This document shows positions 1 to 4,822 of a stretch of DNA of 5,711 bases, in pieces. The DNA is taken from NCBI GenBank assembly GCA_025934635.1, contig JAICWX010000459.1, positions 1 to 5,711 on the forward strand, read 5' to 3'. The notes beneath the pieces are model-generated. The model had not been told where the DNA came from and made no database searches. It saw only the letters and a program-made list of their open reading frames with translations. Position 1 is the stretch's first letter, and each line of letters begins with the position of its first letter. The stretch comes from Streptosporangiaceae bacterium. GTDB taxonomy: Bacteria > Actinomycetota > Actinomycetes > Streptosporangiales > Streptosporangiaceae. Position numbers and translations under genes: made by a program.

Positions 1-315
1 CGCAACGTCGCCATCTCGACCTACCACCGGCGGCGCCGGGCCCGGCCGCGTGAGATCCCGCTGGATGAGACCCTCGTACCCGCCGCCGGCGACGGGCTCG
101 ACGGCATGATGGACGCGCTGGTCATCGCCTCGGCGCTGGACTCGCTGAGCGCTGACCACCGGCAGGTCATCGTCGAGTTGTACTTCCGGCGGCGGCCGGT
201 GGCCGAAGTCGCCGGCCTGCTGTCCATCCCGGAGGGAACCGTCAGGTCCCGTTGCTTCTACGGCCTGCGTGTCCTGCGCAGGACGCTGGAGGAACAGGGG
301 GTCACCGGACCATGA
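1..315 (+). CDS. ECF RNA polymerase sigma factor, C-terminal part (5' end outside window)
   Basis: The frame is open from the first base and ends at TGA 313-315, giving 104 residues. The first residues (RNVAISTYHRRRRARP) look like the end of sigma region 2, with the usual basic stretch. Residues about 45-100 form sigma-70 region 4: an LSADHRQVIVELYF helix, then a helix-turn-helix with AEVAGLLSIPEGTVRSR, then a basic FYGLRVLRRTL helix that would contact the -35 element. Region 4 is complete; most of region 2, which binds the -10 element and core polymerase, lies upstream of the window. The stop overlaps the start of the following anti-sigma gene by ATGA, so the two are translationally coupled and this is very probably that protein's partner. 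The type (group IV/ECF) is secure; the ECF subgroup is not assigned. Confidence 0.93.
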   Translation, partial: RNVAISTYHRRRRARPREIPLDETLVPAAGDGLDGMMDALVIASALDSLSADHRQVIVELYFRRRPVAEVAGLLSIPEGTVRSRCFYGLRVLRRTLEEQGVTGP

Positions 316-1025
316 CCTGCCCGATGACAGTTCACCTCGGCGTCTACGCGCTCGGTGCGGCGGGCGACCAGGAGCGGACGGCTGTTGCGTCGCACCTGGT
401 GACCTGCGCGGAGTGCCGGGCCGAGCTGGTCCGCCTGGAACCGCTGCCTGCGCTGCTTGCACAGGTTCCGGAGAGCCGGTGGGCCGCCGATCCGCACGCC
501 ACTCCGCAGCCCGCTGCTGCGGCGGAGGGGAGGTCAGCTCGGGCCGGGCGATCCTCCCCGGCCGGTGCTCCGGCCCGGCCCGGCCTGATGCGCCGGGCCT
601 GGGCCCGGCCGTGGCAGGCCATCGCCGCGGGCGCGGCTGCCGCCGCAGCGGCCGGCCTGGCCGGCGGATTCTGGCTGGCGCAGCCCGGACCGGCGGCCGT
701 GGCAGCGCCGGCGATCATGGTCTCAGGCGCGAATCCCGCCACCCACGTCCGCGCCACCGTGTCGCTGACCGGAACGTCCTGGGGCACCAGCATCCGGCTG
801 GTCGCGGACGGACTGCCGGTCAACGAGCCGTGCCGCCTGATCGTCCGCTCGCGCAGCGGCGGCACCGAGATCACCGGCGTCTGGGATGCCTGGAGCGAGG
901 GCACGGTCACCATCCCGGCCAGTGCGGGCTGGCGGCCTGGTGACATCGCCAGCTTGCAGGTGGCCACCGCCGCCAAGACCCTGGTGACCATCTCGGTCGT
1001 CCGGCCAGCCACTCACACCCCGTAA
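312..1025 (+). CDS. Zinc-binding transmembrane anti-sigma factor, partner of the upstream ECF sigma factor
   Basis: This 237-residue protein probably sequesters the upstream sigma factor at the inner face of the membrane. The N-terminal domain carries the zinc-finger anti-sigma (ZAS, zf-HC2) motif H28-x3-C32-x2-C35, preceded by the typical HLGVYALGA segment. A Pro/Ala-rich linker (about 55-95) leads to one Ala-rich membrane segment at about 101-123. The outer domain (about 135-230) is beta-rich, with GLPVNEPC (Cys174) and GVWDAW (189-194), and resembles that of the protein at 2406-3224. I chose ATG 312 because it overlaps the sigma stop, and GGAGG (288-292) and AGGGG (296-300) lie upstream. 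ATG 324 is possible, but the family usually has residues before the HLG segment. A longer frame opens at 252 but would run into the sigma gene. What the outer domain senses cannot be seen. Confidence 0.9.
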   Translation: MTCPMTVHLGVYALGAAGDQERTAVASHLVTCAECRAELVRLEPLPALLAQVPESRWAADPHATPQPAAAAEGRSARAGRSSPAGAPARPGLMRRAWARPWQAIAAGAAAAAAAGLAGGFWLAQPGPAAVAAPAIMVSGANPATHVRATVSLTGTSWGTSIRLVADGLPVNEPCRLIVRSRSGGTEITGVWDAWSEGTVTIPASAGWRPGDIASLQVATAAKTLVTISVVRPATHTP

Positions 1026-1060
1026 CCTGCGGATTCCGGATCAGGATAATGACACGGCGC

Positions 1061-1084
1061 AATGGCCGGCCCGTCGCGGCCATT
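1061..1084 (+). terminator. Perfect hairpin downstream of the sigma/anti-sigma pair
   Basis: AATGGCCG (1061-1068) pairs with CGGCCATT (1077-1084): 8 bp, perfect, with an 8-base loop. It begins 36 bases after the anti-sigma stop codon. There is no T-run after it, which is common for actinomycete terminators. Its position fits the end of the sigma/anti-sigma transcript, but function is inferred from structure only. Confidence 0.45.
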
Positions 1085-1147
1085 ACTCCCGCACAAGGCG
1101 CAACCACTGGACGGCCGGCCGGCGGGCGGCCCGCAGTGCGCAGCTGA

Positions 1148-1490
1148 ATTTTCCGGGCATACCGCTCTGCTGCGGTGATCGTGGCCATCCTGATCGCAGT
1201 AGCGGGGCGGGGCATCGACGCGTGGGGATCTTGTTCCGGGCCGAGGCCGTGCTGGCCCCGCTCGCGGCTCTCGCGCTGATGGTCGTATCGCGGAGTGGAT
1301 CTCGGCTCCTTCGGCCCGTTTCCTGGCCTCCGCGACGCCGGCCTGGTTCCCGGAGAAGCTGTGGGCCGCGTTCGGTGAGGCGGGGGCCGGTGCTGCGTCG
1401 CTGGCCGGGTTCCTGCTCCTGCTGATCCGGTTCGGCCTGGTCATCGTGACGACAGATTTCCGCCTCGTAGGTGAACACAGCTGCGGGTGA
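1148..1490 (+). pseudogene. Decayed small membrane-protein gene, coding signal moving through three frames
   Basis: I do not recognise this protein. Codons with strong third-position G/C run first in the frame containing 1175-1225 (VIVAILIAVAGRGIDAW, hydrophobic). They continue in the frame of GTG 1222 (GILFRAEAVLAPLAALAL) until about 1283. They end in a third frame (DGRIAEWISAPSARFLAS, then a hydrophobic LAGFLLLLIRFGLVIV) that stops at TGA 1488-1490. Each change is explained by one missing base: the first most simply in the G-run at 1224-1227, the second at about 1279-1284. The repaired product would be roughly 105-115 residues with two or three hydrophobic segments. No convincing start codon with a ribosome binding site is present, so the 5' end may also be lost. 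Sequencing error is the alternative, but the genes on both sides are intact. That something coding once lay here is fairly likely; the exact borders are uncertain. Confidence 0.45.
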
Positions 1491-1534
1491 CGGCGTATCA
1501 ACCTGGGGCCAGCGATCTGACGGAACGCAACAAG

Positions 1535-1540
1535 AAGGAG
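1535..1540 (+). promoter_or_regulatory. Ribosome binding site of the lipoprotein gene
   Basis: AAGGAG lies 7 bases before ATG 1548. It is what favours this start over the internal ATG 1617 (residue 24), which has only a weaker GGGAG upstream. Confidence 0.7.
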
Positions 1541-1547
1541 CCTTCTC

Positions 1548-2183
1548 ATGGCAGGCATATACCGTCCGGCGCTGCCGACCCGCGGCTCATCGCAGGCAAG
1601 CCGGGAGTCCCGGCGAATGCTCAGGCGCGGCGCTGTCGTTTCCGGCCTGGCTGCCGCGGCCGTCGTGGTGGCCGCCTGCGGTTCTTCGGGCGGGAACGCG
1701 AGTTCCGGCGGCGGGAACGCAGGGAGCACCGGCAGCGGCGGGAACGCGGGCGCTGCCGCAGGCACCGTCTCGACCCGCGATCTGGCCGGGATCGGCACGG
1801 CCCTGGTGACCAGCTCGGGGATGACGATCTACACCCCGAAGACACCTGCCGAGTCGAAGGGCAGCGTCAAGTGCACGGGCTCTTGCCTGAGCTTCTGGTT
1901 CCCGGTGACCGGCAGCCCAGCTGACCTGGGCTCCAGCGGGCTGCCCGGCAAGATCGGTACGATTCACCGCCTGGACGACGGCAAGACCCAGCTCACCTAC
2001 AACGGGAAGCCGCTGTACACCTTCCGCCTGGACACCGCGGCCGGTCAGGCGCACGGCAACAACTTCACCGACAACTTCAGCGGCACCTCCTTCACCTGGC
2101 AGGTGGTCGTCTCGCACGGGACGGCAGGCGGAGCAGCCTCCCCAGCCTCCTCGCCCGGCTACAGCTACGGGAATGGCTACTGA
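1548..2183 (+). CDS. Secreted-repeat lipoprotein (PF03640 / COG4315 type)
   Basis: This 211-residue exported protein should be lipid-anchored on the outer face of the membrane. Residues 23-44 form a signal peptide with basic RRMLRRG, a hydrophobic core and a lipobox ending VVAAC, so Cys44 would be lipidated. A Gly/Ser/Asn spacer (45-75) carries three GGNA units. Two halves of the 'secreted repeat' follow. The first is at about 82-125 (GTALVTSSGMTIYT, then CTGSC with Cys109/Cys113, then FWFPV). The second is at about 137-188 (LTYNGKPLYTFRLD, then WQVVV), with the Yx(F/W/Y)xxD-type signature at 157-162. The tail is Ala/Ser/Pro/Tyr-rich. The family is mostly uncharacterised, so I claim no reaction. 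The ATG 1548 start leaves about 20 residues before the signal peptide; ATG 1617 would give a more typical lipoprotein start and is a real alternative. It lies between two anti-sigma genes and may belong to their regulon. Confidence 0.9.
   Translation: MAGIYRPALPTRGSSQASRESRRMLRRGAVVSGLAAAAVVVAACGSSGGNASSGGGNAGSTGSGGNAGAAAGTVSTRDLAGIGTALVTSSGMTIYTPKTPAESKGSVKCTGSCLSFWFPVTGSPADLGSSGLPGKIGTIHRLDDGKTQLTYNGKPLYTFRLDTAAGQAHGNNFTDNFSGTSFTWQVVVSHGTAGGAASPASSPGYSYGNGY
1690..1750 (+). repeat. Three in-frame copies of CGGGAACGC encoding the Gly/Asn spacer
   Basis: CGGGAACGC occurs at 1691-1699, 1712-1720 and 1739-1747. The distances of 21 and 27 bases are both multiples of three, so the frame is kept and each copy encodes a GGNA unit. 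This is the flexible spacer between the lipid anchor and the folded domain, and such short repeats can change in number. Confidence 0.6.
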
Positions 2184-2197
2184 ACTACCCTGTGACG

Positions 2198-2224
2198 GCC
2201 GGGCGCTCTGACCGTGCGCCCGGC
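2198..2224 (+). terminator. Strong hairpin after the lipoprotein gene
   Basis: GCCGGGCGC (2198-2206) pairs perfectly with GCGCCCGGC (2216-2224): 9 bp, nearly all G:C, with a 9-base loop. It begins 15 bases after the lipoprotein stop codon. There is no T-run. It is a likely transcription terminator or 3' end stabiliser of the lipoprotein message. Confidence 0.6.
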
Positions 2225-2228
2225 AGCG

Positions 2229-2271
2229 GGGCCCGGCCCTCAGTCAATGGCCCCGACCCGGGGCCGGGCCC
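2229..2271 (+). terminator. Second hairpin in tandem
   Basis: GGGCCCGGCCC (2229-2239) pairs with GGGCCGGGCCC (2261-2271): 11 bp, all G:C, with a 21-base loop. It follows the first hairpin directly. Together they probably isolate the lipoprotein message from the downstream gene. The remaining 130 bases before ATG 2406 must then hold the promoter of that gene, but I see no clear -35/-10 pair. Confidence 0.5.
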
Positions 2272-2392
2272 AGCCAGACCAGCGACCGGCAGCGCGCGGT
2301 TCCGGCCGCTCACGCAGATGGCCGCACGCACGACCCTGACCAGGAGGAGGCGGGCAACGGCCCGCTAGCGGCATACGGAGCCGGAAGGCTCC

Positions 2393-2399
2393 GGAGGGG
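2393..2399 (+). promoter_or_regulatory. Ribosome binding site of the second anti-sigma-like gene
   Basis: GGAGGGG lies 6 bases before ATG 2406 and supports that start. Confidence 0.65.
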
Positions 2400-2405
2400 A
2401 GACCG

Positions 2406-3224
2406 ATGAGCGGCTCATGCGCCCAGTGGCGCGGTGAGATCGGCGCCTACATCATCGGCGCCCTCGACGGCCCCGCCCGCGCCCGCGTCAGCCGCCATCT
2501 GGTGGCGTGCCCCGGCTGCCGCGCCGACTACGACGAACTCGTCCCGGTCCGGGACTGGCTCAGCTACCTGACGGCCGCGGCTGGCTCGCCTGATCCCGCC
2601 CGCCCGGGCCACCGGGGGCGGCAGACCCGCCCGTCGCCTCCGGCCGCCCGGCCCGGCGATGCACCGGTACCGCACCTGCGCCGTCATGCCGGACGGCTGG
2701 ACGGCGGGCTGCGCGGTGATGCCGACCCCCGCCCAGGCAGCGGCCTGCGCCGGGCTACTATCCTGCACCCGGATGCCTGCTCCCGCCGGGCTGCCGGAGC
2801 CGGGCGGGCTGGGCAACGGCCCCGCAGGCTGCTTTCCATCCCGGCACGCGGCCGGCGATGGCTGCTGGCGGCCGGTGCCGGGCTGGCAGCGGGAGCCGCG
2901 ATCGCAGACGCCTTGCTGATCGCCGGCCCGACGGTCCCGACCTACCATGCGGTGAGCACCGTGTCGGGAGTCAGCGGCCAGGTCCAGCTGCACGGCACGC
3001 CCACCGGCACCGAGATCGACCTGACCGCCAGCGGCCTGCCCGCCGGGAAACGGTGCATCCTCCTCGCGGTGGCCCGAGACGGCACCGACATCGCGGGAAC
3101 CTGGGACGCGACCTACCACGGCTCTGCCCGGATCGCCGGCACGAGCGCGTTCTCGCCCAGTCAGCTGACGGCCCTGCGCATCGAGTCCGACAGCGGTCTG
3201 CTGCTCCTAAGCATCCGAGTGTGA
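2406..3224 (+). CDS. Orphan zinc-binding transmembrane anti-sigma-like protein, paralogue of the one at 312-1025
   Basis: This 272-residue protein has the same plan as the anti-sigma factor at 312-1025. The ZAS motif is H31-x3-C35-x2-C38, preceded by EIGAYIIGALDG. A long Arg/Pro/Gly-rich linker runs from about 60 to 148. One membrane segment lies at about 151-173 (RWLLAAGAGLAAGAAIADAL). The outer domain (about 180-272) shares GTxIxLxxxGLPxxxxC (Cys217), GTDIAGTWDA and a closing LxALRI strand with the first protein. It probably binds an ECF sigma factor at the membrane, but no sigma gene adjoins it: the nearest same-strand one is at 1-315, and another is convergent at 4823-5711. It could therefore act on the same sigma factor as the first protein, on a distant one, or have lost its partner. 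In the linker, third-position G/C is stronger in another frame (about 2659-2850), which may mark compensating frameshifts. Confidence 0.82.
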   Translation: MSGSCAQWRGEIGAYIIGALDGPARARVSRHLVACPGCRADYDELVPVRDWLSYLTAAAGSPDPARPGHRGRQTRPSPPAARPGDAPVPHLRRHAGRLDGGLRGDADPRPGSGLRRATILHPDACSRRAAGAGRAGQRPRRLLSIPARGRRWLLAAGAGLAAGAAIADALLIAGPTVPTYHAVSTVSGVSGQVQLHGTPTGTEIDLTASGLPAGKRCILLAVARDGTDIAGTWDATYHGSARIAGTSAFSPSQLTALRIESDSGLLLLSIRV

Positions 3225-3248
3225 TCCAGCAGGATCGCGGACTGTCCA

Positions 3249-3475
3249 GTGCCGCCGTACCGTGAACGAGAGACCCCGCGCCTCACTGGAACCGCGGACG
3301 CAAGCCAGCGGCACGAGCAGGCAGCTCTCATCGCGCTGCCCCACGCCACGACGCCGACCTGGCCGCACGTCACAGCCGACGTGCTGGGGGCCGGGCAGCC
3401 GCTGGCGGTGCGGTGCGACCGCCAGGACGAGCACGAGCCAGCCACGCTCCTGGGCCCGCCGGACACGGGGGGTAC
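3249..3475 (+). pseudogene. Possible truncated reading frame of unknown identity
   Basis: From GTG 3249 this frame reads protein-like, with high third-position G/C from about 3290 to 3470. It includes HEQAALIALPHATTPTWPHV and DVLGAGQPLAVRCDRQDEHE. After about 3475 the frame only reads the antisense of the integrase remnant, and the coding-like pattern disappears, so the 3' end seems cut off. I do not recognise the family. No good ribosome binding site precedes the start. It may instead be a chance open frame. Confidence 0.3.
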
Positions 3476-3744
3476 TGCTGCACATCGGCGGGCGACAGCT
3501 CGGCCAGCGGGATGCCGCCCAGGTACGGGACCAGGTAGCCGCGCACGTGAGCGGCGTACCCGCGGCTGGTCGAGGCGCGCAGCGACACCCACGAGGCCAG
3601 CCACTCCCCCGTCGTCAGCCCCCGCGCCCCGGCCGGCGCCGGGCCGGACAGCACCTCCAGCTGCGCCCCCAGCAGACTGCCGGTCTCCCGGTTCCGGCAC
3701 CCGCAGCGCCGGAACCAGGCCTCAGCAGCCCGGGCCGTTCCCAT
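3475..3744 (-). pseudogene. Remnant of a tyrosine recombinase (phage/ICE-type integrase), N-terminal part only
   Basis: Reading from ATG 3744 on the - strand, about 90 residues match the start of actinomycete integrases. They open with WFRRCGCRNRETGSLLGAQL, the cysteine-rich start typical of these enzymes. The core-binding (SAM-like) domain follows: LTTGEWLASWVSL, then SRGYAAHVRGYLVPYLGGIP, then LAELSPADVQQ. Third-position G/C is very high throughout, so this was a real gene. The region between the CGCR start and LTTGEW, where the arm-type DNA-binding domain normally sits, is far too short and seems deleted. After VQQ (3475-3480) the similarity ends. The whole catalytic domain with the Arg-His-x-x-Arg-Tyr residues is missing, so it cannot recombine DNA. 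It indicates a former integrated element here. The open frame continues to 3370, but that part does not look like an integrase. Confidence 0.75.
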
Positions 3745-4236
3745 GTTCCGCGCCCGCTGAGGAATCAGGCCTGCACAGCCAGCACTCTATGCAGACCATC
3801 CGGGCCCTGCGCTAACGAAAAGCCGTCCGCAGGGTATATCGGAGTTACACGCCCGGGCAGCCCCGCAAGCACCCGGATCCGGCCGGCTACCCGGACGACA
3901 CACGGTGCGGCACCGGCCACAGCGGGCTGCTCCGCCTGCGAAACGGCAACCCGCATGACATCCGTCACGTTCCCGCAGAGCGGCTGAGCGGGCCACCCGA
4001 GGCCAGCCATCTGGCCCTGGGCCGCCGGGCTGCCTGCGCCCCGCGTAGTCCGGACATCCACCCCCAGGCGCCGTCCGGGCAGCAGATCAGGCGGAGCAAG
4101 GCATGAGGTCAGCCGCGCGCTTCGGGCCTGGCCCCCGGCCTGACCCAGATGGCGAGGGAAGCTTTTGGGGGTAGCGATGCAGGTCTCGCCAGGCCGCTGT
4201 TTGCGGGGTGCCGGCGGGTGTGAGAGCCTGCGGCGC
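3745..4236. other. Gene-free stretch between the integrase and transposase remnants
   Basis: I see no convincing gene. A - strand frame (start 4010, stop 3765, 81 residues) and a + strand frame ending at 3987 are both open, but each has only about 72% G/C at the third codon position and no ribosome binding site. The last part (from about 4140-4171) probably is the left end of the IS66-type element whose transposase remnant starts at 4237; the boundary cannot be fixed because the right end is missing. No tRNA gene or attachment-site duplication is visible. Confidence 0.4.
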
Positions 4237-4424
4237 GTGCCCGGTGAGCCCGTGCCGGATGACGCTGCCGGGCTGCGTGCCGCCAACGCGCGGCTGCGCG
4301 CGGTCGTGGAGGCGAAGGACGGGCAGGGCGCGATGCTGACGGCGGCGCTGGATGCGGCGCTGGAACGGGAACGGCGGCTGGAGCTGCGGCTGGCGGAGGT
4401 GGAGCGCCGGCTGCTGCGTATGGG
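4237..4424 (+). pseudogene. IS66-family transposase, N-terminal fragment
   Basis: From GTG 4237 about 60 residues read VPGEPVPDDAAGLRAANARL, then RAVVEAKDGQGAMLTAALDA, then ALERERRLELRLAEVERRL. This is the Leu-rich coiled-coil start of IS66-type transposases of actinomycetes, which pair before DNA binding. In the family this is followed by a Ser/Gly-rich SSDSGTPSSKE-type segment, a zinc-binding region and the DDE catalytic domain. None of these is present, because the similarity stops at about 4420 where a WD40 coding segment begins in another frame. It is a dead 5' end of an insertion sequence. The frame remains open to 4845 by chance, which makes a misleading 226-codon ORF from 4165. An earlier start at 4165 or 4177 is less likely than GTG 4237. 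Confidence 0.65.
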
Positions 4425-4815
4425 CAATCCGGAATGGCACCCTGGTCCGCAGCCTGGCCGGGCACGACGACGCGGTGATCGCGGTTTCGGTTGCGGGAAG
4501 CTGGTGCCTGACCGGGAGCACGGATCACAGCGTAAGGCTCTGGAATCTGCTATCTGGACAACTGCGGGCGGATCTGCGCGCACACACCGGCCGGGTGAGC
4601 CAGGCGGCGCTCACGGCGGACGGCCATCTCGGCATCACCGCGGCCTGGGACCGCACAGCTCGCATCTGGGACACCTCCCACGACCCGCACCTAATATCGG
4701 CGCCGTCCACGACGCAGCGGTCACCGAGGTCGTGATCCTTCCCGACGGCACCGGGCTGAGCTGCGGTGACGACGGGAAGCTGTCACCTGGGACGCAGTTG
4801 ACGGTCCCGTACCGC
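4418..4815 (+). pseudogene. WD40-repeat protein fragment, frameshifted twice
   Basis: Three WD40-like units can be read. The first two share the frame of 4418: GTLVRSLAGHDDAVIAVSV leading to TGSTDHSVRLWNL, then LRAHTGRVSQAALTADGH leading to AAWDRTARIWD. The third continues in the next frame from about 4696 (GAVHDAAVTEVVILPDG, GLSCGDDGK) and finishes in the last frame from 4779 (AVTWDAVDG). Both changes fit one missing base each, near 4693-4699 and near 4775-4780. WD40 units form blades of a propeller, usually seven, so this is a small piece of a larger protein. In actinomycetes such repeats often end large signalling or NTPase proteins, but nothing here shows which. The 5' side is joined to the IS66 remnant; the 3' side runs into the convergent sigma gene. 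No start, ribosome binding site or functional product is expected. Confidence 0.7.
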
Positions 4816-4822
4816 ACCGCCG

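Noticed and set aside
252..1025. Anti-sigma factor starting at 252
   Set aside because: It would overlap the sigma gene by 64 bases. ATG 312 overlaps the sigma stop as ATGA and gives the usual N-terminus.
3223..3236. Small hairpin GATCC-AGCA-GGATC after the second anti-sigma gene
   Set aside because: Only 5 bp with mixed composition; too weak to call a terminator.
3262..3987. + strand open frame of 241 codons
   Set aside because: Mostly antisense to the integrase remnant, which has far stronger codon bias. The product is Arg/Pro/Ala-rich with no recognisable domain.
4171..4190. Possible left inverted repeat of the IS66-type element (starting GTAGCGATGCAGG)
   Set aside because: It resembles the GTA start of IS66 ends, but the right end is absent, so no inverted repeat or target duplication can be shown.
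3765..4583. Long - strand open frame of 272 codons
   Set aside because: Its first two thirds are antisense to the IS66/WD40 remnants and give Ser/Arg/Pro-rich shadow protein. The last 81 codons show weak codon bias and no recognisable domain.
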